Shown here: piece after piece, positions 1 to 6,568 of the stretch
Position numbering within the stretch: position 1 is the stretch's first letter
How the letters are laid out: each line of letters begins with the position of its first letter
Source of the DNA: an uncultured Pseudomonadota bacterium
Lineage (GTDB): Bacteria; Pseudomonadota; Gammaproteobacteria; Competibacterales; Competibacteraceae
Assembly: GCA_903844665.1 (NCBI GenBank)
Contig: CAIMUS010000071.1
Coordinates: forward strand, 1-35,787
Direction: 5' to 3'
DNA length: 35,787 nucleotides
The notes under the pieces: model-generated
Seen by the model: the letters and a program-made list of their open reading frames with translations, nothing else
What the model was told of the DNA's origin: nothing
Databases searched by the model: none
Made by a program: the position numbers and the translations under genes

Positions 1-115
1 GCGCCTGCCCCCCCTGACCGGTTTGCGCCAGCCGTTGCAGGCGCAACCGCAGCCAGGCCAGCGCGGCGGCCAGATAGCGGTCATTGGCGGCTTCCCACTG
101 GGCGGCGTCCATCAT
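1..115 (-). CDS. Probable eCIS AAA+ ATPase, N-terminal fragment cut by window edge
   Basis: Reading the minus strand from an ATGATG at 115-110 gives 38 open codons that begin MMDAAQWEAANDRYLAAALA and run off the window. The start overlaps the stop of the DUF4255 gene (ATGA), so it is the next gene of the operon. The pattern of an Ala/Leu-rich helix with NDRYLAAALAWLR resembles the start of the AAA+ ATPases (Afp15/Pvc15 class) that follow the Pvc16-like gene in many eCIS loci and help assemble or maintain the particle. No Walker motif is inside the window, so the assignment rests on this short N-terminus and on gene order. Confidence 0.6.
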   Translation of the reverse strand, partial: MMDAAQWEAANDRYLAAALAWLRLRLQRLAQTGQGGQA

Positions 116-1383
116 ACGACCGTTACCTTTAAGGCGTCGTCGAACACGAAACGAGGCGGCATGCCTGTACGCTTGAACGGTAGGCTTTCCACTCCATCCA
201 CCCGCAGGCGCAGCAACCAATCCTCGGCGACCGGCACCTCCTTAGCCACAAAAGTCAACGACGCGGCAGCGGCATGACGGATTTCCGCCGCGATTTCACG
301 ATTGCCCAGCAGTAACACTGCCCGCTGCTCCGGCCGCACCGGCGGGCTGACCGTGATTGTCAGCGTGATGCCGCCCTGGTCATCGCGCTTGATCGGACTG
401 GCCGGCGCAATAGTGATAATGCGCGGCGCCAGGGCCAGCGGCAGCGCATTGCTGGTTCGCGTTCCCGAACCGCCGGCGTTGCCGGTCACCACCGTCACCG
501 TATAGATACCGGCCGCCCAGTCGGTCCGCGCTGCCGTATCGTCGGGTAGCTCGGCCAGCAGTTCGTTGGCGGTTCCCTGGACGGTGGAGACCGGCAATTC
601 CTTGGTCACTGGCAAACGGGTATGGGTCAATCGCAGGCGCACCGCTTCACCGCCGAGATGGCGGCCGCTGACCAACAGCGCCGAACCCAGGGGGGCGGCG
701 GGATACGACGGCGGCCGGGGGCGCAGCACCGCGTCATCCGGCATGCCGATATGAATCCGCTCGAGCGCCGGGAAGTGCTCCAACAGCACGTCAACACCGC
801 GTTGAAGAACCGGCAGCGGCGGCTGGGGCCGTTCATCGCCCTCGATCAATACGACTGACGCCTGATAGGCGACCGAGACCGCATGCGGCGTCTGGAAGAA
901 CACCGACCAGAGCTTGGACAACTCCTCCAGGCTGAGCGGTACCGGACTGAGCCTGACCAGATCGATGGCCTCCGCCAGGTTGGAGCCGGCCAGGATGTGT
1001 TCCCCCGCTACCGCATCCTGGATCGCCTGGCGGGACAGCAGCGAATGCGCATGCAGATCGCGCAGCACCGCGCCCAGCATCCGCTGGGGTTCCAGTCGGG
1101 CCTCATCGCCGTAAAAAGCCAGCAGATAGAACAGGTCCAGCGCCACTTGCGGACGCTGAGTCAACCGCCCGGCGGCATCCCGGCTGGGGAGATCGGCATT
1201 GCGCTGGGCGGTGTTCGGCGTCACCTGATAGAGGTAGACATGCACCTTGCGCAGCGTGCCGCCGCTGGGCGCTTCGGGGCGGCCGATGACCACATCGGCG
1301 CCACCTACGGCTTCCTGTGCCGCAGTCCGCACCGCCTGCGCCAGCGTGGCAGTCACCGTCGCGATAGCGAGCGCGTTACTCAT
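112..1383 (-). CDS. Pvc16/Afp16-like cap protein (DUF4255 N-terminal domain)
   Basis: Protein of 423 aa. Residues about 5-200 look like the DUF4255/Pvc16 N-terminal domain: an Ala-rich first helix, a strand with VHVYLYQVTPNTAQRN, then LDLFYLLAFYGD and a helical stretch ending in an SVAYQASVVLIE strand. In Afp/PVC particles this family forms the terminator that caps sheath and tube at the end distal to the baseplate. Residues about 225-423 look like two immunoglobulin/IPT-like beta domains (ALLVSGRHLGGEAVRL; IITIAPASP), an extension beyond the core cap domain. The start ATG at 1383 overlaps the upstream stop (ATGA), and the stop overlaps the next gene in the same way, so translation is probably coupled through all three. 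Family call confident; role of the C-terminal domains inferred. Confidence 0.85.
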   Translation of the reverse strand: MSNALAIATVTATLAQAVRTAAQEAVGGADVVIGRPEAPSGGTLRKVHVYLYQVTPNTAQRNADLPSRDAAGRLTQRPQVALDLFYLLAFYGDEARLEPQRMLGAVLRDLHAHSLLSRQAIQDAVAGEHILAGSNLAEAIDLVRLSPVPLSLEELSKLWSVFFQTPHAVSVAYQASVVLIEGDERPQPPLPVLQRGVDVLLEHFPALERIHIGMPDDAVLRPRPPSYPAAPLGSALLVSGRHLGGEAVRLRLTHTRLPVTKELPVSTVQGTANELLAELPDDTAARTDWAAGIYTVTVVTGNAGGSGTRTSNALPLALAPRIITIAPASPIKRDDQGGITLTITVSPPVRPEQRAVLLLGNREIAAEIRHAAAASLTFVAKEVPVAEDWLLRLRVDGVESLPFKRTGMPPRFVFDDALKVTVV

Positions 1384-2465
1384 CGCCGACCCTCGTTGCG
1401 CTGGCGCAGGTAGTCATCCAGGCTCAGCGTCGGTGAGGCCGGGCGGGGTTTCGGGACCGGCGCCGCCGGCGGCGTGGCGCGGACTTCGATGCGGCCGATG
1501 GTGACCTGGATGGTGGGCGCCTCCGCAGCGCGGAGGTTCGAGGATTCGCCGAAAGCGGGTTGTGAGACCGGGTTGAGCCGCGGCGGTACCGGTGAAACCG
1601 GACGCGGCTGGAGTGCCGGCGTCAGCGGCTCGTTCCCGGCAATGGCGGCGGGTTGGCGTTCGGGATGGCTGAGCGGGCTTACCACAGATTTGACCACAGG
1701 TGCCCGTCTGTCCCTGGGAGCGCCGGCATCCTCGCCGGCTTGAACAGGACCGGTTGCCGACGACGAGGTTGGCTCAAGGCCGACTGGCGGTAAATTCCTC
1801 CCAGTTGCCGGCGGGGACGCCGGCGCTCCCAGGAAGGCCGGCTTTGGCGCAGACGACGAGGTTGGCTCAAGGCGCTTGTCCCTGGGAGCGCCGGCGTCCT
1901 CGCCGGCCTGGACGGGACCGGTTATCGATGACGGGGTTGGCTCAAGGCTGACGGGCGGTACATTCCTCCCAATTGCCGGCGGGGACGCCGGCGCTCCCAG
2001 GAAGGCCGGCTTTGGCGCAGACGACGAGGTTGGCTCAAGGCCGTTGTTCCTGGGAGCGCCGGCGTCCTCGCCGGCTTGGACAGAACCAGCCATCGACGAC
2101 GGCGTTGGCTCAAGGCCGACTGGCGGTAAATTCCTCCCCGTTGCCGGCGGGGACGCCGGCGCTCCCAGGAAGGCCGTCTTTGGCGCCGAGGCATGAGGAA
2201 CCTCCCCAGTCTGGGGCAGGGCTGACGGCTTGACCGCTAACGGCCCGATTGGCGCCGGCGGCGCCCGCATCGGGGAAGACGGTGCGATCCGACTGACTTC
2301 CTCTTCGACAAGATCGGCTGCCTCTGAGCCGGTCGGATCGAGCGGCGGCGCCATCGCCAGACCCCTTGAGTAGTTCAGCGGTTCGTACCGCCCTCGCCGT
2401 CGCGGCTGAATGGTTTCCTGGGGCCGTAACGTGCAGGCGAGCAGCGTGTCGAGATAATCGTTCAT
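1380..2465 (-). CDS. Proline-rich, repeat-containing eCIS accessory protein
   Basis: Protein of 361 aa with three parts. The N-terminus (about 1-45) is a short basic segment. The middle (about 75-255) is low-complexity Pro/Ala/Ser/Gly sequence made of three 56-residue units containing FLGAPASPPATG and QAGEDAGAPR. The C-terminus (about 310-361) carries IQVTIGRIEVRA and the tail LSLDDYLRQRNEGRR, a tail pattern I have seen in small eCIS-associated proteins. The two ends are probably the conserved functional parts, joined by a disordered linker. It overlaps by ATGA both the gp26-like gene upstream and the DUF4255 gene downstream, which argues for a structural or assembly role in the particle. The central repeats come from a palindromic DNA element described separately. 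No enzymatic motif is visible. Confidence 0.7.
   Translation of the reverse strand: MNDYLDTLLACTLRPQETIQPRRRGRYEPLNYSRGLAMAPPLDPTGSEAADLVEEEVSRIAPSSPMRAPPAPIGPLAVKPSALPQTGEVPHASAPKTAFLGAPASPPATGRNLPPVGLEPTPSSMAGSVQAGEDAGAPRNNGLEPTSSSAPKPAFLGAPASPPAIGRNVPPVSLEPTPSSITGPVQAGEDAGAPRDKRLEPTSSSAPKPAFLGAPASPPATGRNLPPVGLEPTSSSATGPVQAGEDAGAPRDRRAPVVKSVVSPLSHPERQPAAIAGNEPLTPALQPRPVSPVPPRLNPVSQPAFGESSNLRAAEAPTIQVTIGRIEVRATPPAAPVPKPRPASPTLSLDDYLRQRNEGRR
1713..2169. repeat. Three 168-bp tandem units carrying paired REP-like 27-mers inside a coding sequence
   Basis: A 27-bp element (starts cctgggagcgcc, ends cgccggc) occurs at 1713-1739, 1881-1907 and 2049-2075. Its reverse complement occurs at 1807-1833, 1975-2001 and 2143-2169. 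Both series have a spacing of exactly 168 bp, which is 56 codons, so the reading frame of the proline-rich gene is kept. The 27-mer is nine codons and is open in both orientations: it reads AGEDAGAPR one way and LGAPASPPA the other. An identical 27-bp copy lies between genes at 32942-32968, so this is a dispersed element and not only an expanded codon repeat. Confidence 0.93.
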
Positions 2466-3256
2466 CCGCGTATCCTATCCAGATAACACTGCCGGCGGTG
2501 GGGACTCAAGGCCAGGATATCGGCCTCCGGCCAGCCATAGGCTGACGCCAGCGTATGCACATCGTCCAGCAGCCGCTGCGCCCAGGCGTCGATCTCCTGC
2601 CAGAAAAACGAGAGGATATCGAACAGCGCCGGCCATCGATGCCGACAGGCAGGGCAGTTCAGCGCCAGCGTGATGTCCGCCTGCGGGTCCACCTGGGCCA
2701 TGCGGTCGAGCATGGCCGTGATCAGTTCCGGCGGCAGTTCGTCCAGCACAACGCTGGCCAGCACTTCGCCGTCCCGTTCAACCGCCAGCAGGCAACGCGC
2801 GAGCAGCGCGGTACGGGCTGGCGGGATGTCCTCAAACCGCTGCCCGCTCTCCAGGACGCTGGTGAGATCCAGGGTATCAGGCAAGCGAAAGCGCACCCGA
2901 TAGCCGGAATGCTCCAGGACGTACTCCTCACCTTGCCCCTGCTCCCCGGCTGCCGACGGGGCGAGCACTATCGTCGGTAGCGCCTCCGCCACACGCACAT
3001 CGGCAACGGCGAAATTCAATTCCAACCGTTCGTGGCAGACGGGACAGTTCGTCAGACTCTCCAATTGCCGGCCAAAAGTCCATTCCCGCAGCGTCAACAG
3101 ACAGGCGTTGCGCCGGCCGATGCTGAGTCTGGCCAGGGTCTCAGGCCTTACTTCCGGGCAGGCAGCCGCCAGCAGCAGAAGTGCGCGCTGCCATAACGGC
3201 TGAACCAGCCCGCGGTCCCATACCGCTAACAACTCGGCAGCCGATAAAGCACGCAT
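2462..3256 (-). CDS. T4 gp26-like baseplate hub assembly chaperone with zinc-ribbon cysteines
   Basis: Protein of 264 aa. An N-terminal helical segment (LSAAELLAVWDRGL, then LARLSIGRRNACLLTLREWTFG) leads into C71-P-V-C74. A second pair C201-P-A-C204 lies near the C-terminus. The four cysteines could bind one zinc ion in a split ribbon. The LSIGRR..LL.LRE.TFG pattern followed by NCPVC is typical of the family annotated as T4-type baseplate hub assembly chaperone, or phage baseplate protein, in eCIS and tail-like clusters. It starts 6 nt after the tube gene stop and overlaps the proline-rich gene by ATGA. It probably acts during baseplate/tube assembly; the exact step is inferred from the family. 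Confidence 0.7.
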   Translation of the reverse strand: MRALSAAELLAVWDRGLVQPLWQRALLLLAAACPEVRPETLARLSIGRRNACLLTLREWTFGRQLESLTNCPVCHERLELNFAVADVRVAEALPTIVLAPSAAGEQGQGEEYVLEHSGYRVRFRLPDTLDLTSVLESGQRFEDIPPARTALLARCLLAVERDGEVLASVVLDELPPELITAMLDRMAQVDPQADITLALNCPACRHRWPALFDILSFFWQEIDAWAQRLLDDVHTLASAYGWPEADILALSPHRRQCYLDRIRG

Positions 3257-3262
3257 AGGCGC

Positions 3263-3790
3263 TTAGGCGGCCGGTTCGGTAAAGGTCGGCTCACTCGGCT
3301 CGGTCACTTCGTAGTCGCGCTCCCAGCCCTCGTTTTCCAGTTTTATGTGTTGGATAGCGACGGCGTTGGCGTTGGCGTCCAGGTCGGGGATGGCCTGATA
3401 CTCCGACACCCAGCAGCGAAAGACCTTGTAAGCCAGCGCCAACTGGCCCGCCTCGTTGTAGACCTCGATAATAATGTCCTTGCGGAAATCCTTGAGTGAG
3501 ACTTCCGCACCCAGGCCCGAACCGAAGTTCCACACCTTGTTGGCCCATTTCTCGAACTCGGTATCGTGGGTCACCCCTCTCTCCAGGGTGACCGCCTCGT
3601 ACTTCGTCCGGCCAGGGGATTTGCGACTGCTGCTGGGATCGCCGCCCTCGCGATGTTCCACCAGCTCGGTCGTGCGTTTTAAAGCGCCCACCTTGCTGAC
3701 GCCGGCGACGTAACGGCCATCCCACTTGACGCGGAATTTGAAGTTCTTGTAGGGATCGAAACGCTGGGGGTTAATGCTGAATTTCGCCAT
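3263..3790 (-). CDS. eCIS inner tube protein (Hcp-like phage tail tube family)
   Basis: Protein of 175 aa, typical for the Afp1/Pvc1 inner tube family (conserved phage tail region protein). It begins with a short polar segment and FKFRVKWDGRYVAGVSKVGAL, followed by a Gly/Ser/Lys-rich loop (EGGDPSSSRKSPG), YEAVTLERGVTHDTEFEKWA, and a second beta layer ending in IQHIKLENEGWERDYEV. These are hallmarks of the tube fold that stacks as hexameric rings inside the sheath. A good ribosome-binding site (GGAGAT) lies 4 nt before the ATG at 3790. It lies 10 nt downstream of the sheath gene, the usual sheath-tube pairing. Only one tube gene is present here, while Afp and PVC loci have several tube-like paralogues. 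Confidence 0.93.
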   Translation of the reverse strand: MAKFSINPQRFDPYKNFKFRVKWDGRYVAGVSKVGALKRTTELVEHREGGDPSSSRKSPGRTKYEAVTLERGVTHDTEFEKWANKVWNFGSGLGAEVSLKDFRKDIIIEVYNEAGQLALAYKVFRCWVSEYQAIPDLDANANAVAIQHIKLENEGWERDYEVTEPSEPTFTEPAA

Positions 3791-3800
3791 GACGATCTCC

Positions 3801-5375
3801 TTACACCTGGACCTGGCCGGCCATTTGCTGAAGCTTGATGATCACGAACTCGGCGGGTTTGAGCGGCGCGAAGCCGACAAGGATATTGACGATGCCGAGA
3901 TTGATGTCGTTCTGGGTGGTGGTTTCCCGGTCGCACTTGACGAAATAGGCCTCGCGCGGCGTCCGGCCCTGGAAGGCGCCCTGGCTAAAGAGATTCTGCA
4001 TGAAGGCGCCCATGTTGAGACGGATTTGCGCCCAGAGCGATTCGTCGTTAGGCTCGAATACCACCCACTGGGTACCCCGGTACAGGCTTTCTTCGATAAA
4101 CAGGGCCAGGCGGCGGACGGGAATATATTTGTATTCATCCGCCTGTTGGTCGGCGCCACGCAGAGTGCGGGCGCCCCAGACGACCCGCCCATTGACCGGG
4201 AAGGCGCGCAGGCAGTTGATACCCAGCGGGTTCAACTGACCGTTTTCGTCGTTGGTGAGATTGACTTGCAAACCTTGAATCCCGTTCAGGGCGGCATCGA
4301 GACCGGCGGGAGCCTTCCAGACGCCACGCTGCGTATCGGTCCTGGCCATCACCCCGGCAATCATGCCGCAGGGAACGAAGGTGTCGAGCCGCCCCTCCCG
4401 CAAGGGGTCGGGTTGACACAGGCGCGGGAAATAAAGCGCCGCATTGCGGGCCGCTACGCCGGACAGCCCCAATCCATCGAGCTCCTTTTTGGCTTTGGCG
4501 GTAGCGGTGGCTGGCGAAGCTCCCCAGGCAAACGGTGAATCGACGATGAGCAAGGCGCGTCGTTTGACGCAGTACTGCATGGCCGCCTGATACACGGAAG
4601 GCGGGACATCACCTTGACGGGCAGGGGGCGGGATACAGAGCAAATTGAACAGGTCCGCCTTTTCCAGCGCATAAAGCCCGGTCTTCTGGTCTTCCTTGCC
4701 GCTCAGTTCAGCGACGCCGATCGGATCGCCATCGCTGCCGACAGCGGCTAACACAGCGGTTTTAGTTTCCAGGGGTCTTTGTTCCGGCATCAGCCATTCG
4801 CCGCTGTCCTTCTGCTTGACTCGCACCAGCAATGAGATTTGCTTCAGTAGCTCGGGTAAATAGCGGGGATCGAGCGGATCGACGGAAACATTGGCAAAGT
4901 TCTCGATCGCACCGCCTTCTTTGTCTTCCCGGACGGTTAGATTGAACAGCATGGGGTCAGGATTGGGGTCAGCCTTGTCCCTGGTTTCGTGATTAATCGA
5001 TGCCTTCAGCTTGTTTCCCCAGCTACCGACATTCGCCGTCTCAAGCTGTAAGTCCTCCGCACCGCTGGACCCGGTTGTTGTCGGTAGCGAAAGGGTAGCC
5101 GCTTCTGCACCGTTATGAACGCGCACGATAATGGCCTGGCTACCGCCGTTCAAGTAAAAATCTCTGACGGCGTAGCTCATCGTGCTATCGACCGCCAGCC
5201 CCCCGAACAAGCGTTCATAATCGCCGAAGCTGCCGATAGTGACAGGCTCATCGACAGGTCCACGGGCGGCGCGACCCAGGAAGGCCGTTATAGACGTAGC
5301 TACGCCGGTGACGGTGCGTACACCGCTGGGGATTTCCTCGATATATACGCCAGGATAGGTTGGTGTGACAGGCAT
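3801..5375 (-). CDS. eCIS contractile sheath protein
   Basis: Protein of 524 aa from the ATG at 5375. That start is chosen over an in-frame upstream codon at 5414 because AAAGGAGAT sits just before it and the protein then opens with PVTPTYPGVYIEEIPSG, the classic tail sheath N-terminus. Further sheath signatures are the TGVATSITAFLGRAARGPV segment, VRDFYLNGGSQAIIVRV, and a C-terminal domain with VWGARTL, YIPVRRLALFIEESLYRGTQWVVFEPND and the final strand FVIIKLQQMAGQVQV that interlocks neighbouring subunits. It forms the outer helical tube whose contraction drives the inner tube forward. It is the only sheath gene in the window, so the sheath may be a homopolymer. Confidence 0.95.
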   Translation of the reverse strand: MPVTPTYPGVYIEEIPSGVRTVTGVATSITAFLGRAARGPVDEPVTIGSFGDYERLFGGLAVDSTMSYAVRDFYLNGGSQAIIVRVHNGAEAATLSLPTTTGSSGAEDLQLETANVGSWGNKLKASINHETRDKADPNPDPMLFNLTVREDKEGGAIENFANVSVDPLDPRYLPELLKQISLLVRVKQKDSGEWLMPEQRPLETKTAVLAAVGSDGDPIGVAELSGKEDQKTGLYALEKADLFNLLCIPPPARQGDVPPSVYQAAMQYCVKRRALLIVDSPFAWGASPATATAKAKKELDGLGLSGVAARNAALYFPRLCQPDPLREGRLDTFVPCGMIAGVMARTDTQRGVWKAPAGLDAALNGIQGLQVNLTNDENGQLNPLGINCLRAFPVNGRVVWGARTLRGADQQADEYKYIPVRRLALFIEESLYRGTQWVVFEPNDESLWAQIRLNMGAFMQNLFSQGAFQGRTPREAYFVKCDRETTTQNDINLGIVNILVGFAPLKPAEFVIIKLQQMAGQVQV

Positions 5376-5425
5376 ACTGATCTCCTTTGATTCGGTAATG
5401 AAAACTGGCGCCAAAGGTTATGATT

Positions 5426-6499
5426 TCATGGAGTAATTTCAAATCCATCATAACCCATATTGTGCAAAGAAATTTTGTCATCTGTCAGATTATAATATCG
5501 CTTGAAATCATCAAGTATGTCCTTTATGTCATCCCCCTTTTGGTCAGGCTTCAAGACAATATCGAACATCGAATTCTTGAAGTAACAGGGTAGATTGTCG
5601 AGCCACAGCCGTAAATCAGATGGGATTCCGTAAATATATTCTTCAAATCTACCACCCATTTTTACATAAATATCCTTTTTACTGTTTTCTTTTTGTGCTT
5701 CACAAATGTTATTAGCAATATATCCTTTTACCTGAGAAGCAGAGACAGGTGGGATAAAGTGATTGCTTACCAGCGCAAACCAGGCATCCTCAGCCATACC
5801 AAAACTGCCTTCCGCCATTCTGTTCAGTAAAAAGGACGTTTTGCCAACACCCCAGTCGGATCCGAGAATAAATCTTACCTTGGCGTCTCTCAGTCCTGGC
5901 GGCAAGTCAGAAATAGTTTGCACTATCTCCAATATCCTAACCGTAACGAAACCGGTCATACCGGGTATTTTTCTCTCAATATGAGGATTGTCATAAGGAA
6001 AAAGATCGTTCCAGTAGGGGCTGACTATGTCTATACCCCGCGTAGCAGCATACCAGTTTATGTAATCGATAACGTCAACGCGCCAGCGGAAATTAAACTG
6101 AGCAGAGCTGCTCTTCGTCTCTTTCATCATATTATCATGATCAGCTTTTAGCCGATCATAACAATCCTGAAAACTATTGAGAGCTTCTTCGGAATAGAGA
6201 CTCCCAAAACGATCGAAACACAAAATAACATCGATTTTTTTTGCATCGATAATGCTTTTCAGTTTCTCAGGATCCGAGATGATTTTTTCTTGCTCGATCA
6301 CTTCCAAGGCTCTTTCTTTCACCTTATTTCTGTAATCGAATGTCAGGTCAAGTACATAGTCAATATTGAAATTGACAACCTTTAAATCACTTTTCAGAAA
6401 CCTGAGTAGATTGCGAGCGTCCTTGTTGAAGGCCAGGATCGCCACTTTTTTGTTCTTGAACAATTCCGAGAACTCTTGTCTTGACTGGATGAGTTTCAT
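5426..6499 (-). CDS. Unrecognised protein with P-loop-like motif, in AT-rich DNA
   Basis: Protein of 357 aa that I cannot place in a known eCIS family. Residues 18-25 (KVAILAFN) look like the first strand of a Rossmann-like domain, and DVILCFDRFGS (about 90-100) like another strand. At 208-225 the order strand-loop-helix KVRFILGSDWGVGKTSFLLN resembles a Walker A (P-loop), although the first glycine position holds Ser/Gly in a non-canonical spacing. No clear Walker B, signal peptide or membrane span is seen. A ribosome-binding site (GAGGAG) lies 9 nt before the ATG. The gene is much richer in A+T than the sheath gene beside it, and it separates the fibre gene from the sheath gene, an unusual position. 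It could be a cargo/effector, a particle-associated NTPase or a recent passenger; the sequence does not decide. Confidence 0.75.
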   Translation of the reverse strand: MKLIQSRQEFSELFKNKKVAILAFNKDARNLLRFLKSDLKVVNFNIDYVLDLTFDYRNKVKERALEVIEQEKIISDPEKLKSIIDAKKIDVILCFDRFGSLYSEEALNSFQDCYDRLKADHDNMMKETKSSSAQFNFRWRVDVIDYINWYAATRGIDIVSPYWNDLFPYDNPHIERKIPGMTGFVTVRILEIVQTISDLPPGLRDAKVRFILGSDWGVGKTSFLLNRMAEGSFGMAEDAWFALVSNHFIPPVSASQVKGYIANNICEAQKENSKKDIYVKMGGRFEEYIYGIPSDLRLWLDNLPCYFKNSMFDIVLKPDQKGDDIKDILDDFKRYYNLTDDKISLHNMGYDGFEITP

Positions 6500-6568
6500 A
6501 GTAGATCACTCCTCGTTGGATAGCATTTGCCGATTGAGCTCAAGTCTTTAGATATTTAATGCGTCGTT

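Noticed and set aside
1713-2169. Regularly spaced repeats that might suggest a CRISPR array
   Set aside because: The repeats alternate in orientation, the material between them is also repeated with 168-bp periodicity, and the region is an open reading frame; there are no unique spacers.
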